From: Paraburkholderia phytofirmans PsJN
GTDB lineage: Bacteria; Pseudomonadota; Gammaproteobacteria; Burkholderiales; Burkholderiaceae
Assembly: GCF_000020125.1 (NCBI RefSeq)
Contig: NC_010681.1
Span: forward strand, 2,480,001-2,544,000
Direction: 5' to 3'
Length of the DNA: 64,000 bases
Made by a program: the position numbers and the translations under genes. Position 1 is the stretch's first letter. Each line of letters begins with the position of its first letter. Below are positions 8,673-16,965 of the stretch, in pieces. A model generated the notes under the pieces. That model saw only the letters and a list, made by a program, of their open reading frames with translations. It searched no databases and was not told the DNA's origin.

Positions 8673-9698
8673 CTACACATGCACATCCCGTTCATTCAGC
8701 GGCGGCGCACTGCCTGCCGCGCCCGCCGCGAACTCCTCGCGTAACGCATCGCGCGCATGATGCCGGCGCACCCACATCGCCGTGAGGATCGGCACCAGAA
8801 TCGCGGTCACGAGACACGCCGTCGCGACCATCGCGGTGGCGGCCGGCACCAGCGGCTTGAAGCTCGGAATCATCTCGCCGATGATCGCCGGATTCGCCAC
8901 CGCGGCTCCCGCCGTCGACGAAGCCGCCAGCCCCGCCGCGCCATTGCCGCCGGCGATCCAGCGATCCGCGAAAATCAGCGGAATACCCGTCACGACGATC
9001 ACGCCGAGACCCAGCACGATCCCCGGCAGGCCGCTTTTCACGATCACGCCGAGGTCGATGCCGTTACCGAGCGCAAAGCCGAAGAACGGAATCAGCGGAT
9101 GCACGCAACGGCCGAAGAACTCGCGCAGCTCGCCGTCCAGATTACCCAGCGTGAAGCCGACCAGAAACGGCAGCACCGCGCCGACGAACAGACGCGGCTC
9201 GAAGAACGCCACACCGGTCGCGCCGAGAATGATCATGCTGACGAGCGGCCCCGATTCGACCGACATCAGCACGAACGCGCCCGCCTCCTCCTTGGTGCCG
9301 TATTGCTGCATCACGGCCGCGTAGAGGCCGCCGTTGGTCATGTCCATCGAGGTCGTGATCGCCAGCACGGAGAGGCCCGCGAACAGCCCGGCCTTGACGC
9401 CGTCGATTGGAATGAAGTGCGAGGCGACGATCGTCGCGATCCACGCCACGAGCATTTTCGTCACCAGCAGCGTGCCCGACTTGCGCAGCACCGTGCCGGT
9501 CGCCCGCAGATCGATGGTCGCGCCCATGCAGAAGAACCACACCGCCAGAATCGGCACGGTGCCGGAGATCAAGCCATTGGTGAACGAGCCGAAGTACTTG
9601 CCCGCGCCCGGCGCAAATGTGTGGACGCAGGCGCCGAGCAGCAACGGCACCAGCATCAGGCCGCCAGGAATGCGGTCGATGGCCTTCTTGAGCTTCAT
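8673..9698 (-). CDS. kdgT: 2-keto-3-deoxygluconate permease
   Basis: Inner-membrane secondary transporter of 341 residues, about 10 membrane helices, of the KdgT family. Signatures include '[13 protein letters not shown]' near the N-terminus and '[12 protein letters not shown]'. It should import 2-keto-3-deoxygluconate with protons, feeding the Entner-Doudoroff route. The ATG at 9698 has a GGAGGAGG ribosome site; upstream in-frame extensions lack one. It is divergent from kduI across a 269-base region with IclR-like operator motifs, so co-regulation with kduI/kduD is likely. Confidence 0.92.
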   Translation of the reverse strand: MKLKKAIDRIPGGLMLVPLLLGACVHTFAPGAGKYFGSFTNGLISGTVPILAVWFFCMGATIDLRATGTVLRKSGTLLVTKMLVAWIATIVASHFIPIDGVKAGLFAGLSVLAITTSMDMTNGGLYAAVMQQYGTKEEAGAFVLMSVESGPLVSMIILGATGVAFFEPRLFVGAVLPFLVGFTLGNLDGELREFFGRCVHPLIPFFGFALGNGIDLGVIVKSGLPGIVLGLGVIVVTGIPLIFADRWIAGGNGAAGLAASSTAGAAVANPAIIGEMIPSFKPLVPAATAMVATACLVTAILVPILTAMWVRRHHARDALREEFAAGAAGSAPPLNERDVHV

Positions 9699-9803
9699 GC
9701 CTCCTCCATGGACTTCGCGTCCAGTTATTGGGTAATTCACCCTGGGTAATGTCCCGTTCTCGCGCCGGGCTGCTCCCTTTCGGCGCAATATAGCACCGTG
9801 AAA

Positions 9804-9816
9804 GGAACGCTGTTCC
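9804..9816. promoter_or_regulatory. Candidate operator, kdgT side
   Basis: Inverted repeat GGAAC-gct-GTTCC about 106 bases upstream of kdgT. It shares the TGTTCCG core with the site at 9908-9919, which suggests one regulator for both. The adjacent IclR-family gene is the obvious candidate (inference). Confidence 0.45.
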
Positions 9817-9907
9817 GTTTCGGTCGGAAATCTCGCTCATCGTTTACCCGTGTGCTCCTCAAAACCCTTGCCAGTCTTTACTTAGGGTGGCGATATTTTC
9901 GGACCAC

Positions 9908-9919
9908 TGTTCCGAAACA
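9908..9919. promoter_or_regulatory. Candidate IclR-type operator upstream of kduI
   Basis: TGTTCCGAAACA, a near-perfect palindrome of the type bound by IclR-family regulators, 48 bases before the kduI start. A possible -35 (TTGCCA, 9868-9873) with a weak -10 near 9891 lies just upstream, so a bound repressor would block transcription start. Confidence 0.5.
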
Positions 9920-9967
9920 CTATTTCTGCGCTACAGTCGAGCCCACAACCCCAGCGGAGAAAGAACA

Positions 9968-10804
9968 ATGGAAGTGAGACAGGCCATCAATAGCGACTAC
10001 GCGAAGACGCTCGATACCGACGGGCTACGCAAGGCGTTTCTGGTCGATCAGGTGTTCGAGCGCGATGCGCTGAAGCTGACCTATAGCCATATCGACCGGA
10101 TCATCGTCGGTGGCGTGATGCCGGTGGCGCGCGCGGTGGAGGTGCCCAGTTCGCTCGGCAAGTCGATCGGCGTGAGCTATCTGCTGGAGCGGCGCGAACT
10201 CGGCGCGATCAACATCGGCGGCGACGGCTGGGTCGACGTGGACGGCACGCGCCACACGGTGCGCAACGAAGAGGCGATCTACATCGGCCAAGGCACGCAA
10301 GCCATCGCCTTCGGCAGCGACGACGCCGCGCGTCCGGCGAAGTTTTACCTGAACTGCGCGCCCGCCCACACGTCGTATCCGACTCGCACGATCTCGCTCG
10401 CGCAAGCCTCGCCGCAAACGCTCGGCGACCCGGCCACGAGCAATCGCCGCACCATTTACAAGTTCATCGTTCCCGAAGTGCTGCCCACCTGCCAGCTTTC
10501 CATGGGCATGACGAAACTCGAACCGGGCAGCCTGTGGAACACCATGCCGTGCCATACGCACGAACGCCGCATGGAGGTGTATTTCTACTTCAACGTCGCC
10601 GACGACGCCGCCGTCTTTCACATGATGGGCGAGCCGAACGAGACGCGGCATATTCTCGTGCACAACGAGCAGGCGGTGATTTCGCCGAGCTGGTCGATTC
10701 ACTCCGGCGTCGGCACGCGGGCGTACACGTTCATATGGGGCATGGTCGGCGAAAACCAGGTGTTCGGCGATATGGATCACATCGCAGTGCGGGATTTGCG
10801 TTGA
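9968..10804 (+). CDS. kduI: 5-keto-4-deoxyuronate isomerase
   Basis: Cupin-fold zinc enzyme of 278 residues, the same length as E. coli KduI. It interconverts 5-keto-4-deoxyuronate and 2,5-diketo-3-deoxygluconate in unsaturated-uronate (pectin, alginate or glycosaminoglycan) breakdown. The zinc ligands H196, H198, E203 ('[15 protein letters not shown]') and H245 ('SIHSG') are present at the numbers known for E. coli. The ATG has a GGAGA ribosome site. It is followed 40 bases later by kduD, forming an operon. Confidence 0.96.
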   Translation: MEVRQAINSDYAKTLDTDGLRKAFLVDQVFERDALKLTYSHIDRIIVGGVMPVARAVEVPSSLGKSIGVSYLLERRELGAINIGGDGWVDVDGTRHTVRNEEAIYIGQGTQAIAFGSDDAARPAKFYLNCAPAHTSYPTRTISLAQASPQTLGDPATSNRRTIYKFIVPEVLPTCQLSMGMTKLEPGSLWNTMPCHTHERRMEVYFYFNVADDAAVFHMMGEPNETRHILVHNEQAVISPSWSIHSGVGTRAYTFIWGMVGENQVFGDMDHIAVRDLR

Positions 10805-10844
10805 TGCGCAGCCCTTCTCACATCAGCAATCACGACCGCACGAC

Positions 10845-11615
10845 ATGGGCTTGAACATCGTGAATCCCTTTGATCTTTCCGGCCGCGTCGCGATCGTCAC
10901 CGGCAGCAATACGGGCCTCGGCGCCGGCATGGCCGTCGCACTCGCCGCAGCGGGTTGCGACATCGTCGGCGTGAGCCGCGCCGACGCCGGCGACACCGCC
11001 GCGCGCGTCGAAGCATGCGGACGGCGCTTCGCGGACGTGCGCGCCGATCTCGGCTCGATTGCGCCGGTCGAGGACATCGTGCGCGCCGCGCTCGAAGCGT
11101 TCGGCCGCGTCGACGTGCTGGTGAATAACGCGGGCATCATCCGCCGCGAGAACGCGCTCGATTTCACCGAAGCCGACTGGGACGCCGTGGTGGACGTCAA
11201 TCTGAAGAGCCTGTTCTTTCTCTCACGGGCCGCCGCGCGACAGTTCGTGAAGCAGAAAAGCGGCGGCAAGATCATCAACGTCGCGTCGATGCTGTCGTTC
11301 CAGGGCGGCATCCGCGTCGCGTCCTACACGGCGTCGAAAAGCGGTGTGCTGGGGCTCACGCGGCTGCTCGCGAACGAATGGGCCGCGCAAGGCATCAACG
11401 TCAATGCGATTGCGCCGGGCTACATGGCAACCGCGAACACGGCGGCGCTGCGCGACGACGCCCAGCGCAACGACGAGATTCTCAGCCGCATTCCGGCCGC
11501 CCGCTGGGGCACGCCGGACGATCTCGCGGGACCGGTGGTGTTCCTCGCGTCGCCGGCTTCGGACTACGTGCATGGGCATACACTGGCGGTAGACGGCGGC
11601 TGGCTCGCGCGCTGA
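10845..11615 (+). CDS. kduD: 2-dehydro-3-deoxy-D-gluconate 5-dehydrogenase (SDR family)
   Basis: Classical short-chain dehydrogenase of 256 residues. The cofactor motif is 'TGSNTGLG' (19-26), with 'NNAG' at 94-97 and the catalytic Tyr161-Lys165 in 'YTASK'. KduD reduces 2,5-diketo-3-deoxygluconate to 2-keto-3-deoxygluconate, the step after KduI. The position directly after kduI supports this over a generic SDR function. The C-terminus 'VDGGWLAR' is family-typical. Confidence 0.95.
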   Translation: MGLNIVNPFDLSGRVAIVTGSNTGLGAGMAVALAAAGCDIVGVSRADAGDTAARVEACGRRFADVRADLGSIAPVEDIVRAALEAFGRVDVLVNNAGIIRRENALDFTEADWDAVVDVNLKSLFFLSRAAARQFVKQKSGGKIINVASMLSFQGGIRVASYTASKSGVLGLTRLLANEWAAQGINVNAIAPGYMATANTAALRDDAQRNDEILSRIPAARWGTPDDLAGPVVFLASPASDYVHGHTLAVDGGWLAR

Positions 11616-11738
11616 CTCGGCAGCAGGCGCCGGACGCGGTATGCTCTCGGCGCCTCGCCGGCGCATGCCGGCAAGCGCGGCATAGTCGCGACAAGCTCGC
11701 GGGCAGGTCGCGGGAACGGATAGACAGGGAACACGGAA

Positions 11739-12611
11739 ATGGCATCGACAGGAAAACGGCGCAAGGACGACGGCGCCGCACAGGCGCAAGACGCGGAGAA
11801 CGCCGACTGCGGCGAACGGGGCGAATCGGCCTCGTCCATTGGTCGCGTCTTCGCGATTCTCGGCGCGATCGGCGACAGCGGACAGATCGGCATCAGCGAA
11901 CTGTCGCAACGGCTCGGCATGTCGAAGACCACCGTGCACCGCGTGATCCAGACGCTGAAGGCGCTCGGCTACGTGACGCAGGAAGTGGAAACCGAGCGCT
12001 ACCGGTTGACCATCCGCCTGTTCGAACTCGGCGCGAAGGCGCTGGAAAGTGTCGATCTGGTGCGCGAGGCGGACGTGGAAATGCGCCGCATCGGCGAAGC
12101 GACGCGCGAGGCGGTGCACCTCGGCGCATTCGACGAAGACGCCATCATCTACATTCACAAGATCGATGCGGACTACGGGCTGCGCATGCAGTCGCGCATC
12201 GGCCGGCGCAATCCGTTGCATAGCACGGCGATCGGCAAGGTGTTGCTGGCGTGGATGGATCCGGCCGACGCGCGCGAAGTGCTCTCGCACGTGGAATTCC
12301 GCAAGTCGACGCAGAAGACGCTCTCCTCCGCCGAGGCCGTGCTGAACATTCTGCCGCACGTGCGCGAGCAAGGTTACGGCGAGGACAACGAGGAACAGGA
12401 AGAAGGCCTGCGGTGTCTCGCGGTGCCGGTGTTCGACCGCTTTGGCCGCGTCATCGCGGGCCTGTCGATTTCGTTTCCGACCATGCGCTGCGGCGCCGAC
12501 ACGAAGTCGCACTACGTCGCGCTGCTCAGGAAGTCGGGCCTCGCGATCTCGACGCGGCTCGGTTATCGCGAAACGACGGCGCCGGAACAGATCGCCGCCG
12601 AGCCGGGCTGA
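11739..12611 (+). CDS. IclR-family transcriptional regulator, KdgR-like
   Basis: 290 residues: a charged N-terminal tail (1-33), a winged HTH (about 34-95, 'GISELSQRLGMSKTTVHRVIQTL') and an IclR effector domain (about 110-275). It closes the kduI-kduD-iclR array and faces kdgT across kduI. It is probably the repressor that senses 2-keto-3-deoxygluconate or a related acid and controls both kdgT and kduID through the TGTTCCG palindromes. The specific effector and the KdgR identity are inferred from context. Confidence 0.9.
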   Translation: MASTGKRRKDDGAAQAQDAENADCGERGESASSIGRVFAILGAIGDSGQIGISELSQRLGMSKTTVHRVIQTLKALGYVTQEVETERYRLTIRLFELGAKALESVDLVREADVEMRRIGEATREAVHLGAFDEDAIIYIHKIDADYGLRMQSRIGRRNPLHSTAIGKVLLAWMDPADAREVLSHVEFRKSTQKTLSSAEAVLNILPHVREQGYGEDNEEQEEGLRCLAVPVFDRFGRVIAGLSISFPTMRCGADTKSHYVALLRKSGLAISTRLGYRETTAPEQIAAEPG

Positions 12612-12642
12612 ACGCCGGGCTGCTCGCTAGATCCTCAGGCCG

Positions 12643-13575
12643 TCAGGCCGCCTTCGCCGCCGGGTTGGGCTGCACGCTGCGCGTGAAACTGCGGCGGCCG
12701 TCCACACTCACCGGCACGTCGCCGTTCAACGTCACGCGGCGCACCACTCGGTGCGCGTCGCCGTAATCGTTGACGGCGTAGTGCTGGGTCGCGCGGTTGT
12801 CCCAGATCGCGACGTCGCCGGCCTGCCAGCGCCAGCGCACGATGTTCTCGTGACGCGTCACGTAGCCTTGCAGCAGTTCCAGTAGATGCGCCGACGCGCT
12901 CGGCGCGAGGCCCACGAAACTCTTCACGAAGTGCCCGAGAATCAGCGTCTTTTCGCCGGACTCGGGATGCACGCGCACGACCGGATGCTCGGTCTCGTAA
13001 CGCGTCGACACGAACGCCTCGCGATGACGCCTGATCGCTTCGGCGTCGCGGCCGCGTTCGCCGACGCTGGTGTGATTCGCGTAGTCGTAGTCGTTGCTGT
13101 GCACGGCCCAGAGTTGATCGGCGAGCGCTTTGAGCGGCGGCGGCAGATCCTCGTACGCGGTGGCCGTGTTGGCCCACACCGTGTCGCCGCCTACTGCCGG
13201 AATCGTCACGCCGCGCAGGATCGACGCCTGCGGATAAGCATCGACGAAAGTCACGTCCGTGTGCCACGAATTAGCGCGGCCGCCGCGATGCGAGTCGAGT
13301 TCGAGCAGATAGTCCGTGCCGTCCACCACCGGCACCGTGGGATGCGAAACCGGCTCGCCGAGCAGCCTGGCGAAGGCTTCCTGATCGGCGTCCTGCAAGT
13401 GCGTCTGGCCGCGGAAAAAGATCACCTTGTGACGTATCAGAGCCGCGCGAATCGCTTCGACGGTGGCCGCTTCGAGTTGGCTCGACAGCCGTACGCCGCG
13501 AATTTCCGCGCCGATGCGGCCAGTGACGGGATGAATGTCCAGTGCGTTGGACGTCGCGAGACTCAGATTCGACAT
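12643..13575 (-). CDS. TauD/TfdA-family Fe(II)/2-oxoglutarate dioxygenase
   Basis: 310 residues. The iron-binding facial triad is visible as His and Asp in 'SWHTDVTF' (about 105-110) and the distal His in '[13 protein letters not shown]' (about 260). The 2-oxoglutarate-binding Arg lies in 'HRVVRRVTL'. The family hydroxylates sulfonates, sulfate esters or aryloxy acids. AtsK-like alkylsulfatases and taurine dioxygenases are the closest-looking groups, and the substrate is not decided. The chosen ATG has a good ribosome site (CAGGAG). There is no sulfonate transporter next to it. Confidence 0.9.
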   Translation of the reverse strand: MSNLSLATSNALDIHPVTGRIGAEIRGVRLSSQLEAATVEAIRAALIRHKVIFFRGQTHLQDADQEAFARLLGEPVSHPTVPVVDGTDYLLELDSHRGGRANSWHTDVTFVDAYPQASILRGVTIPAVGGDTVWANTATAYEDLPPPLKALADQLWAVHSNDYDYANHTSVGERGRDAEAIRRHREAFVSTRYETEHPVVRVHPESGEKTLILGHFVKSFVGLAPSASAHLLELLQGYVTRHENIVRWRWQAGDVAIWDNRATQHYAVNDYGDAHRVVRRVTLNGDVPVSVDGRRSFTRSVQPNPAAKAA

Positions 13576-14167
13576 GCTATGCCACTCCTGGTGTGATGAC
13601 GATCGGGAACGAGAGAGGCCGGCGTTGACCGGCACGAATGCGATTGACTGAGGCGGCTGACGGTCAGCCAATGCAGCGATCTAACCAGTCCCGGCGGCGT
13701 GCGTAAAACACTTGTTTCTCATGTGCTTATCACACGCGACGGCATAAGGATCGCGTGCCGATGCGATGACGCCGATATCGTCACGCCGCTGTCGTTCATG
13801 TTCGCTATCGACGCTCGCATATCGCGCGAACGCATGCGCCCGCGCGGTCAGCGCGATAAATCGGCCAGGAATGCAGATCGGCGCAGTTAGTCTGCAACCG
13901 AATGTATCCGCACGGCATAGCTGCAACGACACGCGCCACGGCGTGCGCGAAACGCTCGACCAATCCGTCTTTTACACAATGCGTTCAATGGCTTGCACAT
14001 GCGGCCGCTCGCCTCACCCCTCTCCTCGCTGCACATTCAAGCACGCTATTCACACGACGCACGCGTTGCCCGCATACGTCGCAATCGACACGTCCTGTTA
14101 CACACAAACACACCGGAAATACCGCGGCTCAGTAGAGTTCGGGTCACAGAGAAACAGGAGCAATGTC
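13576..14167. other. 592-base intergenic region between the dioxygenase and a small lipoprotein gene
   Basis: It holds the dioxygenase promoter region (minus strand), including a perfect 15-base palindrome listed separately, and the leader of the lipoprotein gene, whose ribosome site AGGAG ends at 14160. Two overlapping open frames on opposite strands (13681-13932 and 13902-14135) have no ribosome site or recognisable protein character and were not called. No terminator or repeat family was recognised. Confidence 0.5.
13655..13669. promoter_or_regulatory. Candidate operator upstream of the dioxygenase gene
   Basis: GGCTGAC-g-GTCAGCC, a perfect inverted repeat with 7-base arms, 80 bases upstream of the dioxygenase start. 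It overlaps a possible minus-strand -35 (TTGGCT). The regulator is unknown. Confidence 0.45.
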
Positions 14168-14281
14168 ATGAAAAGAATTTTCGCGCTGGTCATTCTGGCC
14201 GTCACGCTCGGCAGTGCCTTGGGCGGTTGCATCGTGGTTCCGGAAGGCGGCTACCACAATCACTATCACGATCGCTATTGA
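14168..14281 (+). CDS. Very small lipoprotein, 37 residues
   Basis: The protein starts 'MKRIFALVILAVTLGSALGGC', a textbook lipoprotein signal with lipobox LGGC (Cys21). It would therefore be lipidated and leave a mature chain of only about 17 residues with a His/Tyr-rich tail (HNHYHDRY). A clear AGGAG ribosome site lies 7 bases before the ATG. It precedes a His-rich exported protein gene by 53 bases and may be co-transcribed. No function is known; metal binding at the outer membrane is a guess from the His content. Confidence 0.7.
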   Translation: MKRIFALVILAVTLGSALGGCIVVPEGGYHNHYHDRY

Positions 14282-14334
14282 ACGCGAGTCGCGCAGGACT
14301 TTCCACTCACCCTCGTAGAAGCCGGAAATAAAAC

Positions 14335-14724
14335 ATGAAGCAATCACAAAACCGCTGGCTGTCCATGGCGATCGTCGCGGGTCTCGGAATCGGCGCATCG
14401 TCGGTCGCGCTGGCCCACGTCGATGTGGGCGTGAACATCGGCGTTCCGGGCGTCGTTTATGCGCCCGAACCCGTGTACGCTCCGCCGCCCCCGCCGGTCT
14501 ATGCGCCGGCTCCGCCGGTGGTCGTCGTGAGTCCCGGCTGGTACGGCGAGCGCTATTACGACGGCAACCGCTATTGGGAACGGCGCGAGTGGGAAGAGCG
14601 TCATCACGGCGGACGCGAATGGCACGAAGCGCGTGGTCCGCACGGCGACTGGCGCGGTCACGACAACGGCTGGCATGGTCATGGCGACGATCGCGATCAC
14701 GGCCACGGCCACGGCGATCATTGA
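14335..14724 (+). CDS. His-rich exported protein of unknown function
   Basis: 129 residues with an N-terminal signal peptide cleaved after 'VALA' (about residue 27), then a Pro/Val/Tyr-rich linker ('YAPPPPPVYAPAPP'). The C-terminal half is rich in Trp, Arg, Gly and His and ends 'DRDHGHGHGDH'. It is probably periplasmic or surface exposed. The terminal His cluster suggests metal binding (inference). It belongs to a type of proline- and histidine-rich small protein common in Burkholderiales. A GGAAAT ribosome site precedes the ATG. Confidence 0.8.
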   Translation: MKQSQNRWLSMAIVAGLGIGASSVALAHVDVGVNIGVPGVVYAPEPVYAPPPPPVYAPAPPVVVVSPGWYGERYYDGNRYWERREWEERHHGGREWHEARGPHGDWRGHDNGWHGHGDDRDHGHGHGDH

Positions 14725-14802
14725 TGCGTAGGCCGCGGCCGCGTCGACGACGCGGCTGTGCCGCACACGCATTCGCGCCACACGTTCTGCAGGAGCGACG
14801 AT

Positions 14803-15051
14803 TTGCTACGCAGCGATCCGAGACGAGTCACCGCGCACATCAACGACACGCTGATCAGCGCCGAATACAGCGAGCAGACCGGTCAATTGTGTTTGCGTCA
14901 GGACGGCGCACTGTTGCGCGAATGGTTTCCACCGCACTCGTGGATCGCGATTGCGTCAGTGGCGGGCGCGCGGCATTGGGGCACGCGGCCTAGCGATGAT
15001 GATTTGCTGGCGCTGCTGCACAACGAGATGACACTATTGCGCACGCCATAG
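14803..15051 (+). CDS. Small protein of unknown function, 82 residues
   Basis: Not recognised. The frame is open from a GTG at 14758, but a TTG at 14803 with AGGAG at 14791-14795 is the better start. The predicted protein is soluble, with a Leu-rich acidic C-terminal end ('DDDLLALLHNEM'). It follows the His-rich exported protein gene on the same strand. The coding call rests on the ribosome site and open frame only. Confidence 0.5.
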   Translation: MLRSDPRRVTAHINDTLISAEYSEQTGQLCLRQDGALLREWFPPHSWIAIASVAGARHWGTRPSDDDLLALLHNEMTLLRTP

Positions 15052-15069
15052 AAGAAGAGAGTCAGTCTC

Positions 15070-15096
15070 GCGCGCGGTGACAGGCTCGCCGCGCGC
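15070..15096. terminator. Hairpin between convergent genes
   Basis: Perfect 8-base stem GCGCGCGG/CCGCGCGC with an 11-base loop, sitting between the ends of two facing genes. There is no T-run, so intrinsic termination is uncertain. Confidence 0.35.
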
Positions 15097-15108
15097 TTCG
15101 TGAAATGC

Positions 15109-15351
15109 TTAACGCACGTTGCGGATCGGCGGCGAGTACGAGCTGACCGTCGTATCGCTACCTTGACCTGCCTGCCACGTGCCGACGCTGGCCGAACCGT
15201 ATCCACTGTTATTGGCCTGAGCGGAATCCTGACGGCCCGCAGCTTGCGTTTGCGCGCCTTGCGATGCGGGATCATTGGACGACTGAGCGAACGAGGCTAC
15301 CGGCGCGGCGAGAACAACGGCGATAGCAACGGCTTGAATGAGCGACTTCAT
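15109..15351 (-). CDS. Small exported protein, DUF4148-like
   Basis: 80 residues. A clear signal peptide ('MKSLIQAVAIAVVLAAPVASFAQ', cut after SFA) precedes a Gln/Ser/Ala-rich low-complexity mature part. Burkholderia genomes carry many such short periplasmic proteins with this N-terminus (DUF4148 group); their role is unknown. A strong GGAGGTGG ribosome site precedes the ATG. Confidence 0.75.
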   Translation of the reverse strand: MKSLIQAVAIAVVLAAPVASFAQSSNDPASQGAQTQAAGRQDSAQANNSGYGSASVGTWQAGQGSDTTVSSYSPPIRNVR

Positions 15352-15679
15352 GAAACCACCTCCAGAGATTGTCTTTCTACGCGCTGCGGCAAGGGCTGTC
15401 GTTGCAGCGGTAAAAAGAGTGTAGGCGGCAAGCGCGGCGGGATAAATCCGCCAATCCTGAATTCACTGTTGCTGCTGCCACTACAATGAAAAACGGCTGT
15501 TCAGCGAGTGCTTTTTAAATTTCATTTGCTCGGAATTTGCCGTTCTTCTTGCTGCAGTGGAGAGACTGTTCTGCATTACGCGCATAGTTGCGTAGTGCGG
15601 CGCGACGCCGGGAGCGCCGGCGCGCGGATCCGGTTGCCAGGTCACGATCCGTGCGCACCATACCGTTAGCGTGGGTAAT
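15352..15679. other. Intergenic region, 328 bases
   Basis: Lies between the DUF4148-like gene start and the ManD-like gene stop, both on the minus strand. It must hold the promoter of the small exported protein. A 5-base hairpin GGCGG/CCGCC with loop GATAAAT (about 15433-15453) is present. No gene and no terminator for the ManD-like gene were recognised. Confidence 0.4.
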
Positions 15680-16927
15680 TCACGGCGTTTGTAGCGTGCC
15701 GTCTTTCAGGCGGGTTTGCGTCCACGTCGTCACGCTATTTTCGCAGGGATATTTCGCGGCCTCCGCTTCGTCGATATCGACGCCAAGGCCCGGCTTGTCG
15801 TTGGCGTACACGTAACCCTGCCTGAACTCGGGCAGGCCGGGGAAGACATCGAGTAACGCTGCTCTCGGCCCCTTCAGGTCCTGGATCACGAAATTCGGCG
15901 GCTCGGTTCCCGACCATTCCTGCACGCCGAAATTGCGCGCGGCCAGATCGATATGAATATTCGCGGCATGCGCCAACGGCGACATGTCGCCGGGGCCGTG
16001 CCATGCGGTTCGAACGCCGAATTGCTCGGCAAAGATCTGCAGCTTGCGTGCCGCGGTAATCCCGCCGATCTGGCTGAGATGCACGCGAATGAAGTCGATC
16101 AGACGTTCGGTAATCAGGAAGCGCCATTCGTACGGGTTGTTGAACAGTTCGCCCTGCGCCAGCGGCGTGGTCGTTTTGGCGCGCAGCTGACGCATCCATT
16201 CCCCCTCCTCCAGCGCGATCGCGTCTTCGAGAAAGAACAGCTCGTACCGCTCCAGTTCGCACGCAAAGCGGATCGCTTCGACCGGCTTCAAACGTTCATG
16301 CACGTCGTGACACAGCGCGACGTCGAAACCGATCTTGCTGCGAATGCCGTCGAACAGTTTGAGCGTGTCGCGCATGTACTTCCGGCTGTCGAGATACACG
16401 CCGTCCGCCGAGCCATGCGGCGCGCTCGCCGGCGCCTTGCCGAAACCACCGCCGCCATAGCCGCCGCTCTGGCAGCGTATGTGCGTGATGCCCTGCTCGC
16501 GATATTTCTGAATGTTCTCGCACAACTCGTTCAGATCGCGGCCATCCGCGTGGCGATAGATCGGCACGCCTTCACGGCACTTGCCGCCGAACAGCTGGTA
16601 GAGCGGCATGTTCGCCAGTTTGCCCTTGATGTCCCACAGCGCCATGTCGACACCGGAGATCGCATTGTTCTCGATCGGTCCGTTGCGCCAGTACGCGTTC
16701 TGATGCATCAGTTGCCAGAGCTCCTCGATCGCGTCCGCATCGCGCCCGATCAGCAGCGGTCGCAGATATTCCTCGATCAGACACTGCACCGCCACATGCC
16801 GGTAAGCGAACGTCGAGCATCCCAGACCATACAGACCGGGCTGGTTTGTCTCCACCTTGACGACAATCAGGTTGATGCCTTCCGGCGCGGTCAGGATGAC
16901 TTTTACATCGGTAATCAGGGTTGCCAT
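15680..16927 (-). CDS. Enolase-superfamily sugar-acid dehydratase, ManD/RspA-like
   Basis: 415-residue member of the mannonate dehydratase (ManD) branch of the enolase superfamily, clearly similar in layout to E. coli RspA. The metal ligands are visible as D208 ('CHDVHERL'), E234 ('FFLEDA') and E260 ('LAQGELFN'), with catalytic H210 and H310 ('RTAWHGPGDMSP'). The reaction is Mg-dependent dehydration of an aldonic acid such as D-mannonate or D-gluconate. It leads a cassette with an anion:cation symporter-family transporter, a gluconate 5-dehydrogenase-like SDR and a GntR regulator, so a sugar-acid catabolic role is well supported. The exact substrate is open. Confidence 0.9.
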   Translation of the reverse strand: MATLITDVKVILTAPEGINLIVVKVETNQPGLYGLGCSTFAYRHVAVQCLIEEYLRPLLIGRDADAIEELWQLMHQNAYWRNGPIENNAISGVDMALWDIKGKLANMPLYQLFGGKCREGVPIYRHADGRDLNELCENIQKYREQGITHIRCQSGGYGGGGFGKAPASAPHGSADGVYLDSRKYMRDTLKLFDGIRSKIGFDVALCHDVHERLKPVEAIRFACELERYELFFLEDAIALEEGEWMRQLRAKTTTPLAQGELFNNPYEWRFLITERLIDFIRVHLSQIGGITAARKLQIFAEQFGVRTAWHGPGDMSPLAHAANIHIDLAARNFGVQEWSGTEPPNFVIQDLKGPRAALLDVFPGLPEFRQGYVYANDKPGLGVDIDEAEAAKYPCENSVTTWTQTRLKDGTLQTP

Positions 16928-16965
16928 GCTCTATCTGCCAGGTTTCAGCCAATGAATTCGATCGA

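Noticed and set aside
13681-14135. Two overlapping antiparallel small frames in the dioxygenase-lipoprotein gap
   Set aside because: No ribosome sites, no signal peptides or family features; they exclude each other.
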